From contig NC_081822.1 of the NCBI RefSeq assembly GCF_030704535.1, positions 10,967,001 through 11,031,000 of the forward strand: 64,000 nucleotides of DNA, given 5' to 3'. The notes under the pieces were generated by a model. The model worked only from the letters and a program-made list of their open reading frames with translations, had not been told where the DNA came from and did no database searches. The position numbers were made by a program, and so were the translations under genes. The stretch comes from Vitis vinifera (lineage: Eukaryota; Streptophyta; Magnoliopsida; Vitales; Vitaceae). Numbering within the stretch: position 1 is the stretch's first letter; each line of letters starts with the position of its first letter. Below, piece by piece: positions 28,901 through 38,976 of the stretch.

Positions 28901-31044
28901 ACTTAAGCAACACCGCCCTCAACAAGATCCCAACCAATTGAAAAAACTTAGAAGAGTTGAACGAACATCATTTATAAACAACTTTGTTTCCGACCAAAGA
29001 AGAGAAACAGAAGAACTTTTTAGACTATGGATTGAAAGCTCATCCCCATCAAAGGCAATTCTATTCCTTGCCTTTCATATTGTCCAAAATAAGCGTAAGA
29101 GACCCATTCTCAAAACTTTCCTAAGCTTTTTACCCACGAATGAACCATGCCAACCTATGAATAGAAATTCATAAAGCCTCTTGGGTTTGGAGGTACTAGA
29201 CTTGCTTGGTAACCTCTTCTAAATTACAATAATGACACCTATTGGCAATAGCAGTTCTTCTGCAGAGGACAATACAGATAAAAACTAGTTACAGATTGGC
29301 ATCTGCAAAAGATACTGTGACCAAATAAAAGCATGTATAAAGTCACACAACTCACACCCACAATGAAGAGTACCTTGCATCTAACAGCAATGTTAATGGC
29401 ATCTGAAGGTCGAAGGTCAAAACTGACGCTCTCTTTTTCATTACCCACCTGCATCCACATCCAACATCATGTCAATTGATCACCTGTATCCTCTAATGAA
29501 GTACAAGGCAATCAATTAAAGAACAAGGGGTACAGCAGGAATATGCCTTTGTGAGGTATAACTGAGCAAAATATGCCTCGTGTACCCTCTTGGTGACTCG
29601 AACAAGCTTCACCTGCAGAAGAGGATTTTGAAGTCAATGTCATCAAAAAGAGAAATTTAAAACCATGATCATGAGGGCAGGGGGTAGAACAAGCTCAAAC
29701 TTACAGCATAGCCCATCTTGTCAATCATCTCTTTCATTACTTGATAGAGAGTGGGCCTGGCCTGCAAAAACAATCACCAAATTCTATACTTCCATTTTCT
29801 TATTCAAGACAAATGTATGCTTACTTTGAAGGGTAAAAAAAATAAAAAAGTTTCACATCCTGTATTGCACAAAGGAACAATAATCTTGCCTCAAATTAAT
29901 AAATAATGTAAACAAAAACATACAATTTGAACATTGCGAACTGCTGCCATGAGCAAGACACTTGGCATTTCCACTGGAATCAAAAGCAAACAATAATTTA
30001 AGGGCAAAAGACGATAATAGACTCTCTAAATAAGGTCCCAGAAATAACATTATCTTATTTTAAAAGTAATAGATGTCAGATGCACATACAAACAATTATT
30101 GGGAGAAGCAGCCCAGTTCCATCTTCCATCTTTAACACAATAGCAGGGTGTGGAGCATAATCTGGCATATGCCCACCTTGAGGGTTGTTATGGACACATC
30201 TTAAGTGCCTGCCATCTCTCATTTTAATCATGAAACCATCTGCACCACTCTTCACCTCAACTATATGGAACAACCAGAGAGAACACATCAATTTAATGGT
30301 ACATTGAACAGAGCATAATAACAAATTTTCCTAATTACAACTAGTGAATCTAAAAGCAAAAGCGGCTTTAAGAATCAATACAAATAACTACCATATAAGC
30401 TTATAGACATTGACATTTCCATCTAGTCTTCAATATATGGTCTTGTCAACACAAATAACCACCATATAAGCTTACAGATACTAGAGAATCTAAAAGCAAA
30501 AGTGGCATTAAGAACCAATACAAATAACGACCATATAAGCTTATAGACATTGACATTTCCATCTAGTCTTCAATACATAGTCTTGTCAACACAAATAACC
30601 ACCACATAAGCTTACAGATAATGACATGTTTTTGTATTTTAAGCAATGGGGAATATAATAGGATTAAAAATTCATAATTATAAAAGAACAATTATCAGAA
30701 TGAAACCTGAAGAACAAGTAAATGATTAACAAGCTTAACATACCAGCTTCAACTACACTGGAGTTGACATAATCTTCATCATTCTCATTGAAATTCTCTG
30801 CCATGCTACCATTACCATCCGAGGAAGAACTGAAACTACATTGCAGTGTCTTGCACTTACGCGTATGAAGTTGATGAGGAACAGAACCCGCCTTAGTCCT
30901 ACCACCACAGTTCCCCCTGAATCCCCAGAATCCACTTCTAAAAATCTTCGTCTTCTTTAAGGGAAGACTGACCGGTAGGGTGTAAACTCCTGCTTCTTTT
31001 GCGCGTACAGTGGGGCAAATTACAGGTCCTTGCAAAGTTCCCAT
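25935..31044 (-). CDS. BBD: Bifunctional nuclease, BBD type (DUF151/BFN plus UVR motif, 9 exons, 327 aa)
   Basis: CDS exons on the minus strand: 31044..30744, 30260..30090, 29973..29924, 29761..29705, 29612..29547, 29448..29374, 27796..27678, 27310..27219, 25987..25935; 984 nt, in frame. Exon 1 encodes a Ser/Arg-rich N-terminus suggesting a chloroplast transit peptide, then DYVNSSVVEA. The BFN/DUF151 domain (about 125-260) shows MRDGRHLRCVHNNPQGG, HPAIVLKMEDGTGLLLPII, RVTKRVHEAYFAQLYL and SFDLRPSDAINIAVRCK. The C-terminus (EERYRDAAQWRDKLTQF) is a UVR-like motif. It matches Arabidopsis BBD1/BBD2 (bifunctional nuclease in basal defence response), reported to have RNase and DNase activity. The intron after 29547 has a GC donor. 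Introns hold two tandem duplications and a LINE fragment. Confidence 0.94.
28323..28624. repeat. Tandem duplication, 2 x 151 bp, in a nuclease-gene intron
   Basis: 28323-28473 and 28474-28624 are near-identical direct copies (both start atctccatcaatttgcattc), differing at a handful of positions. They lie in the intron between the exons ending at 29374 and starting at 27796. Confidence 0.93.
28784..29156 (-). mobile_element. 5'-truncated LINE 3' end with 12-bp target duplication
   Basis: A unit that starts on the plus strand with a poly-T run and ttgatagaaaagaag (so poly-A on the minus strand) is bounded by ATGAATAGAAAT at 28772-28783 and 29157-29168. Poly-A end, truncation and a duplication of this size fit a LINE 3' fragment inserted in minus orientation. 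No domain-level similarity can be claimed. The plus-strand frame at 28938-29174 within it is not a gene. Confidence 0.65.
30341..30620. repeat. Tandem duplication, 2 x 140 bp, in nuclease-gene intron 1
   Basis: 30341-30480 and 30481-30620 are direct copies (both contain gaatctaaaagcaaaag and end cttacagata). Each unit also contains two related sub-repeats around accatataagctta. It lies between CDS exons 1 and 2. Confidence 0.92.
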
Positions 31045-31930
31045 CTCACCTAACGGAAAGAATAAGAATAATATCTGAGTGGAACGAAAGAAATTGAATA
31101 TATATAATAGAATAAAATAAAACGCCATAGAAGAAATAGAAAAGAGAAACATTAAATAGTACAGGGAGCCTTAAGAGTTCAAATGGAAGCCCCCCAACCC
31201 AATCCGCAACCCACAGTTTGTTTGCCTCAGTTATCAAAGGACTTGACATTGGTTTTAATTTCCGAATAACTACAATTATAAATAAGGAATAAAACATCCC
31301 AAGTCAAAGTAAAAACAAAATTTCGAATAGGACGGTATTGACTCAACGGATCAAATTGGATTTGCATCCAATTGCGGCCTTTCAATCCCAAGGATGAATA
31401 AAGTGTTCATGCTATCGGTAATCCGTATACAGAAAGGTGAAGATGATAAAGATATCAATAACTAGAGCATCAAACAACGAGTAGTCTCTGCCTCTCGTAA
31501 CAATTCTAACCAATCCTATAATCGTAAAAAAAAAAAAAAAAAAGCCTCCCATAGGAAAATCACGATTAAAACACACACACACACAAAAATGAATTAAATC
31601 GCACCTGACGTCCAAAAAAACACAAAATTCAACGATTAATCACCGATCCCCAGCACTTCACTTTCCAGATCCTATTTCCTCAGCTTTTTCCCGAGAATCA
31701 CGAATTCCAGAAACACAAGTTCGATTTCCAGAAAAAAAGAAATCGCTTTTGTAAATCGATCGGAAGAAAGAAAACCCTAAGATTGCAGCAAACAAAATAA
31801 AAAGTTTATTATTAAGATCTAAAAGATCGACAATGAGTCTCGGATAAAGGAAACGAGAGATAGATGAGAAGATAAGAGATTCTTTCTTGGAGTCGGGAGA
31901 GGAGATATTATTAGTATTACTACTGCTTGG
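31045..31930 (-). other. 5' UTR and leader intron of the nuclease gene (inferred)
   Basis: The ATG at 31044 sits just after an acceptor-like site (ccgttag|GTGAGATGG), which implies an upstream non-coding exon. A fitting donor, GTCAG|gtgcg, is seen at 31605-31604. The likely leader exon is 31605 to about 31900, AG-rich on the gene strand, so it resembles a typical plant 5' UTR. Confidence 0.5.
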
Positions 31931-33560
31931 GGTTCAATTCATCAAAAGTCCCACTATTTATTGCCATATCTCGGTCCAATTACGATTATACCCATCATGA
32001 ATCATATGATGGCTAATACCTTTTTCGTCTCATCTTATATAAGATTAACATGCCGTTATTCTCGTCCAATTAAATAGAAAATAAATATTATTCTTCCTTT
32101 TTATAGTTTATCTTCCTTTTCGTCTTTACCATTTTTTCCAAATGTTCTTTTTTAGCAAATTTTTATTCTCTTGAATATTTCCTTATTTTTCAATTTTCAT
32201 TTATTTATTTATTTATTAAAACACTTCTCATTTTTATCTCTTTCCATTAAAATTCAATAAAGTCATCATGATAAAATAAAAATAATATTAATTCTTACTA
32301 TAAATTAATCTCCTTTTTAATATTTATTTTTTCTCTCTTATAAATATATTTGAAAAAGTGGGTTTTTGACGTACTGATTTTAAAAAATTTAGTAAAAATA
32401 ACTCAAAATTTTATAAATTAGATTTATCTTACTTTTTTTATGGATTAGATAATTATTTCCCGAAATGAGCTTTTTACTTGTTATCTTAATAATACCAATT
32501 GATCAAATTTTTATTATAATAATTGATTTGACATTAATAAAATAAAAAATTTTAAAAATTTAAAATATAATTAAAATCTAAAACTAAAAAAATAAAAATA
32601 AAATATTAACCTTCATTTTACTAAAGTACACTAGTAGAAAATACAGATATGAATAAAGAGTTGGAAATATAATGAGAGTTAATATTTTATTTTTAAATTT
32701 TGAAGTTTTTTTGTTTTAATTGTATTTAATTTTTAACTTTTTTTTATAATTATATTTTTTATTTTTTAAATTTATTATTTTATTGTTAATATCAACTAAC
32801 AAAATTTTTATTCAATTTTATTAAAAAAATATATAAAAGGATGAGTGGATTTATATAATGTTGTATATAAAATTATTATTAATTAGAGAATAAGAAATAT
32901 TTTATTTATCACTTAAGGATCCTAAAGAATTTTTTGAGAATGATTTTTATTTCATATTATATAATAAAAATTTATAATATATTTATTTGTAATATATTTT
33001 TATCACATTAAAATGATCAAATTAATATTTTTGATAATTTTATTTAATATTTTCAAGTAAAAGAGTATTTCAAGAAATAATTATTTGAATTATGAAAAAA
33101 TGTGTATTTTAAAATGTTTTTATATTAATAAAGATAAAATTAATTTATAAAAGTTTAAATTATTATTATTTTTTATATTTTTTTCAAATTAGTGAATCAA
33201 ATACCATTTTAATTTTTTTTAAAGATTAAATAAAAGGTGAAACCGAAAACTATATAATTTAAAGAATTGCAATTTTTTCTTAATTATAGTTCTTTTCTTC
33301 TTTAAAAAATTAAATTAAAAAATAAATATATATAAAATTTTAATCATGTCTTAAAATATATTATTTTTCTAAACTTATATGTCTTCCTTTCTCTCGTATT
33401 TTCACTTTATTTTTTTATGAATGATATAAAATTAAAATATATTCTTTTGTTTTTAAAAAAATAAAAAACAAAAAACAAAAAAACCTCCAATAATATCTGA
33501 ATTAATTATTTTATTTGAGAAAGGAAAATAATTTTAATTGAAACTTGCGGACCATACTTC
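31931..33560. other. AT-rich intergenic desert
   Basis: Low-complexity sequence dominated by A and T runs. No open frame of note and no element boundaries were seen. Confidence 0.6.
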
Positions 33561-34020
33561 ACAAAATACGTACGTATGGCATAAATTCTCAAAAATATCT
33601 CCAATCTGTCGCGTAATTAGAGAGTAACAGAGTTTCGGATACAAGGGTAGTGATGACATTTAACGGGGATGATATTAACAGTTCAAGTTATTACGTCTAG
33701 GTTGGCGTCATCACCTTGCGCCGGCGGCCTAACAACGTCAAAATCTTTCAGATTCATGCCACGTGTACAATGATCTCTGGGAAAGGTTAGGATAAGGTTC
33801 TAGTGCTCTACCGTTCTGTTCCCTTCCTCAAACTATTAAATATCCATACTCGCACAAATTCCAGAGCTAGTGGCCCAGGGCAGAATCAGCTGCTGCAAGG
33901 ACCACAGTACGTTCCTAGGAGTTTGTTCCGATCAACGGTTGAGATGAGGAGCCCAACAAACACATTCCAGAAGCCGTAAGAATGTTCCCCTAGCAATGCA
34001 ACAAATTTATTCATTAAAAA
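33561..34020 (+). promoter_or_regulatory. Promoter-like island with G-box, TATA-like site and short first-exon candidate
   Basis: Composition shifts from AT-rich to balanced. A G-box (CACGTG, 33760-33765) precedes a TATA-like stretch (ctattaaatatcc, 33834-33846). An ATG at 33944 opens a short frame (MRSPTNTFQK) that meets a strong donor, CC|gtaagaatg, at 33975/33976. I could not find a following exon, so this may be a relic, a non-coding transcript start or chance. Confidence 0.25.
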
Positions 34021-35860
34021 ATCAGAAAAAACAGCTGGCATGTTGCTCTCACACAGAGTTACTTTTAATGGGAGGGAAGGGTTCAGTGTAAGAAACCACG
34101 TTTTGAATTTTTAATATAAGGTATGGTGGACAGCTAATTAATTCACAAATACAAGGTGAACGAACCCACAGGAAGTTGTTACTGACACATATTTTTATAC
34201 TATGGTTGTCCTTTAGGTAAAGTTATTTGACTTATTGCTTTAAATAATGTTCAGCCTTTTACGGTTTTACCCATGACCATTAAATTAGCCGCAAAAGAGA
34301 AGAGAATTGGCCGTGAGATTGCCCACAGAGTTGAGATGAGAAGCTTTTGAATATAATAATGCGGACGGTTTGAATTTTGTATACGAAATTGTGTGCTTTT
34401 CAATAACCATCAAAACCATATACAGTTATGAATAAGCTGCTTGAAGTGGAAGCCAATTTGATAAGGGGCGTGCTTTTATCAAACTTTTCCAATGAATGGA
34501 ATTAGACCGAGTGGACCGACTGGGGTCCAGTTGTTAAAGAGAGTACTTACAAAGGGAAGGCGACATGTCAGATGAAATAAATAAATTGATTGCTGTATTT
34601 GTACTCAGATAAGGAATGTGACTCATTAATTGATAATATTTTTATTTAAAGAATTTAAATCCATCGTGGCTGATCAGGGAAATAATCATGGTGTTTAGTA
34701 CAACATTGTATTAGGTGTTAAGGAAAATTATTATGTTGAGAGAAACAATTCCTATGATTATGGTGTCCACCAGCTAGTGTTGTGTGGTACCATGTCCTCA
34801 TTCCTTCTTTTCAAATTTGAGAGAACCCAAACTCATCATTCGGTTCTGCCGTTAGTATTCAAATTTGATCTCTATCAAATCGAGCGTCACAAATTTTCTC
34901 CTATGACGTACGGTTCCATATTGTCCTTTTAGAATTGAGTCCTAGAGTTCTCTAGCTTATTACGAGGGAAAAAAAGTGATCCACTTTTCTTGTTGTGGGT
35001 CAATAACAATGGATTGTCTTGGAGCCATGAAAGAAGATCGACCTGGTATGTTTTTTAGCGCAAAAACGACATATCTGGTTTAGACCTCCCTTGGGGAGTA
35101 GTTGCTCCAAGCCACGGTGGAGAAAGAAAGGCATTTGAAGAACTTTCTAATAACTCTCAAGAAGGGCTTGAAAATCTCTTGAAGAATATGCCAAGAATTT
35201 TAGATCAATCTACAATAATCTTGCCACCATAAAAAAGCCGGTTTCAAACCGGTTAAATTCACAAAGGCTATATATGTTTCAAGCCCAAGACTAGGTGGGT
35301 ATATGTGTTACGCCACACAACATTTGATAAAAAGACTTCCTATGCAACCTCGACATGAAGCTAAAGATTATTATTTCATTGTTTATATCCGAACTTCTTT
35401 CCCAAGATGAGTAGATTCATTTCACAAATAAAGAAACTATAACTATGAGAATATCTCATTCTTCTAGAAACTAGACCTATAAAATATAAAAATTTTGAAT
35501 TCCAATCATTCTAATATATTTGATTGTTATAGCCAAAATTCTATTACATAGAATATTGTTGATAATTTAGAGTCAATTTCTCTTCAAAGTCAACTTGATT
35601 GGAATGATGTAGTAATTGTCTCCTTCTAAAAAAGAAAAGTAACATATTCTTCACATATTTCAATGCTAACTTGGTTTGCATGGAGAGTTTGGTTGTTTGA
35701 TACTTAACCAATGAATCAAGAAAATCATATGCATCTCAACTAACACAAGTTTGATGACCACAAGCTTATCTTAATGATTTTGTATGCAAAAATACATCTT
35801 TTGATCTTGCTCTTATTGCTTTATTGTCAATCACTAATAACTCGAGTAATGCCTTGCCAA
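34021..35860. other. Intergenic, mostly unrecognised
   Basis: No gene is seen. The right-hand part (from about 35000) is probably decayed copia sequence upstream of the recognisable reverse-transcriptase relic, but I cannot set limits or name domains. Confidence 0.4.
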
Positions 35861-35869
35861 TTAACCTTG

Positions 35870-36640
35870 AAAACTACACTTAAGGACTCATGTTGGGTAG
35901 CACCTATGCGTGATGAGCTTCAAGCTCTCGATGATAATCACATTTGAGAACTTGCCTTTTAACTATCATACATCAACATTGTGGTTGGATCCAAATGGGT
36001 TGTCTAAGTTAAATACAAGGAAAATGGATCAATTGAATGATTCAAAGCTTAACTAGTCACAAAAGGGTTTACTCAGGTTTCTAATGTAGATTATGGCTAT
36101 CTCTCTCTCTCTCTCTGCCTCTCAAATGACATTTGCACTAACTAGATATAAAAAAAAAATGCTTTCTTATATTGTCATCTCAAAGAAATCATGTATATGG
36201 AACATCCATTGAGATTTATCAATCAAGAACTTTTTGACTGCAATTGTTTATTTAAGAAGTCTTTATATAGTCTAAAACAAACACCGTTTTCCTTAATTTG
36301 ATTATCTCTCATAATTTATTTTTATCTTGATTTTTATTGTAATAAGGTCGGCATATCTTTAATTGTATATCACATTAACACCATAACCATACATGGTTCT
36401 TCTCATTTATATGGATGAAGTTTATATTTCCCAAAATAGTGAGTTTTCTCAAAGACTTAACTACCAAACTCAATGAAGAATTTGTAATCAAAGACCTTGG
36501 CCTTTATATTACTTCTTTGATGTGGAAATTTAATGGTTCCCTAGTAGATTACTTCTCTCCCAAACAAGGTACACAAAAACACTTGCTTAAAAGCTCCCTT
36601 TGTAACACTCATAACCATGATCAAAGATAAGTCAACTTCT
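35870..36640 (+). pseudogene. Degenerate Ty1/copia polyprotein (reverse transcriptase part)
   Basis: Plus-strand translation in shifting frames gives copia RT landmarks: WVAPMRDELQALDDNH, then SKWVV, then LVTKGFTQVSNVDYGY, then YMEHPLRF, SLYSLKQTP and a decayed LLIYMDEVYIS (equivalent of the YVDD strand). Many stops and frameshifts occur. No LTRs were found, so this is an old fragment. Confidence 0.75.
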
Positions 36641-37780
36641 TTTGGTGATGATCATGTTGGATGCTTTTGCTTATTGAAGTAATGCTAGCACATTAATTAA
36701 TTTTTAATTTTTATAAGACTTTATATTATTCATTGGTTTGTTCATTTTTGGTTTAAAAATTTTAAAGATGTAATGAAATTTTGAGAAAAGAAATTAGGGC
36801 AGACCAATTGTTGAGACTTTTAGTTTTTGAACAAAAAATAAAAAGAACTAATTGATGTATAAGAATCGGGTCGTCTTCACAGGGAACTATAAATTGACAT
36901 ACCTAGAAGTATGAGTTTTTAGTACATAATTGTTGGTTGGAAGCCTAAGAAATGATTTTGTAAATAAGAAAGAAAGAGAATTTAAAGACTAAAATTTATG
37001 AGAAAGAGGGAATTCAAAAGACATAAAATTAAAGAAAAACAAACTTAAAGAGTGGAGATTCATTGAGGTTCCTATTTTTCACCTCAATCCAATAACAAGA
37101 CTCTAAACATGTGTTTGTGGCTTTAGGACTAGGTTAAGGGTTTACACCATGAAGGTTCCAACTTGACATGAATTGGAACCACCTTAACAAGGGTTTATCT
37201 CAATCTAATTGCTCTCTATTGAGTCATACCAATCAGTTGGCTTTCACAGGTTGCTTTTCCTATCAACAAATCTATGTTTAAATTATAGAATCATTAAAGA
37301 TAAGTATAGACATGTTGCCTTAGTTGCTTGACTTGCGACCTTCACAATCAAAGCGATATACCTTCCTTCCCATGGTTACTCCCTTTGGTCATTGCACCAT
37401 TGATTGAAGGAAGATTCTTTGAAGTTATGCATAGGTAAACCATTGGTGATCAAAACTAGGAAATAGGAAATTCTTACTTTCTCTCACTCCTTAGAGTGGT
37501 AAATTCTAGGCATGATGAAATTAAAAAGAATTGAAAATGTAACTTTGCAAGTTGAAACGGAAGAGTGAAAGTAAAATGGAAATTTATTAAATTTAAAAAT
37601 GGAAATGATTACAAAAGAAGAAAAAAAATGTAAATGCAAGATCACAACTAAAACTAAATTATTCTTACTCCTACCTCTAATCCTAATCCTAAGAATGATT
37701 ATCTAACTTATTTTCTCCCTATCAACCCCCTTGATCTACTTACATTTATATATAGAGAGAGAGATGAGTTCTAAAATTAT
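36640..37780. repeat. Probable retroelement-derived non-coding sequence
   Basis: The stretch contains gaatcgggtcgtcttcacag near 36863, a phrase I associate with non-coding regions of dispersed plant retroelements, followed by about 900 bp without coding potential. It could be part of the same decayed element as the copia fragment on its left. The assignment is tentative. Confidence 0.3.
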
Positions 37781-37829
37781 CACAACAATGTTAGGAGTTT
37801 TTTCTTTTCAATTTTCTTCTAACATTTTT

Positions 37830-38110
37830 TTTGGATAACAAGGAAGGATGAGTGTCAATTGGCTGAAAAATATTAATTAAAGGAAGAAAAAAATGTTTTT
37901 TTATTAAGAAAGATGATTTTTTTAATATTTAATTCCATCATAAAAATATGAAAAAAATAAATATTAATAAAATTAATTAAAATTTTATATATTTTAAATT
38001 ATTTAATCTTCTATATAAAAATGCATTTAAAATAAATAATTTTTTTTTTAAATATATATATCTTGTTTTCTTTATTTTCTCTTTCTTACCTTTTCCTCGA
38101 ATTCATCCAC
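37830..38110. repeat. AT-rich MITE-like dispersed repeat, copy 1
   Basis: Shares an ordered series of phrases with 49745-50060: attaagaaagatgatttt, then an ataaaaatat run, then aaattatttaatctt followed by tatat, ending in a ttctctttcttaccttttcc-like pyrimidine stretch. The limits are approximate and no terminal repeats were resolved. Confidence 0.4.
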
Positions 38111-38188
38111 AACTCAACATGATGTTGTTACTTGTTAGGGTAACCAATTATTCTTTTTAAGGTATTTTCAGATTTTAATGTCAAAATA

Positions 38189-38722
38189 GTGTTTTTGAAA
38201 AAAAAAAATAGAAATAGACCTTTTTTAAAAATATTTATCAATTTAGTCTTTCTCATTACATATCCTTTTACCGGAAACTCCATTTTTCAAGGCGCTTGTG
38301 ATTTTAAGGATAAGAAGCCCGTGAAGCTGCAAATACCGGCCGGAAAGTCAGGGTTGATAAATAATAAGTTAATAACTGTCTCTCATGGTCCATCAAAAAG
38401 AGCAAGTAAAGACGCGGCACCAATTTCAATTTTCGAATGTTCAAAATTTTATGTAATACAAGATTCGAAGCTCACCAACTCGTTTACGTATTGGATTGCG
38501 ACATGCAGTTGTTGGACAGTCATTCACGTATTATCCACCTACTCTCTGGATAGTGACCAGACGAAGGCGTCGACCAACTGTACCGGAAAGTTCAAATCCC
38601 AAGTCTGGCCTTCTCACGAGACCCGGCCCAGTCTTTCTCTTTCTAATTATTCATATCACTTCAGAGTTGTAGGAAAATTAATTAGAAAACAATTTCTAGG
38701 AGTGATACAACATTGCAATTAA
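38189..38722 (+). CDS. Unidentified 177-codon open frame
   Basis: Single uninterrupted frame from ATG to TAA, long for this AT-rich setting, with a GC-richer middle (38290-38640). It starts in an A-run (MFLKKKNRNRPFLK), then a hydrophobic stretch near residues 15-30, and contains seven Cys, including CSCW. I recognise no family. Its 3' end lies 255 bp from the convergent end of the bHLH gene. It could be a chance frame, a transposon relic or an orphan gene. Confidence 0.2.
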   Translation: MFLKKKNRNRPFLKIFINLVFLITYPFTGNSIFQGACDFKDKKPVKLQIPAGKSGLINNKLITVSHGPSKRASKDAAPISIFECSKFYVIQDSKLTNSFTYWIATCSCWTVIHVLSTYSLDSDQTKASTNCTGKFKSQVWPSHETRPSLSLSNYSYHFRVVGKLIRKQFLGVIQHCN

Positions 38723-38976
38723 TTAACAGAAGAAGAGAGGAAGAGGGTAAATCAAGATGGCGTCCAGTAAGATAAGAAAATCATACATAGATCTTTAATG
38801 GATCAAAGGTGGTCCATCCTGGAGTGCTATTTTTTTGCAGGATGACCAAAATTGCTCCATTAGAACATGCTAACGGCTCCTAATCAATATGGGTGGCGGG
38901 CTTAAAAGAGTAAGAGCACTGCAGTAGTGTCTTCCCACCCTGCCCTACCTATCAATGTACTAGCTTATAATACAGA

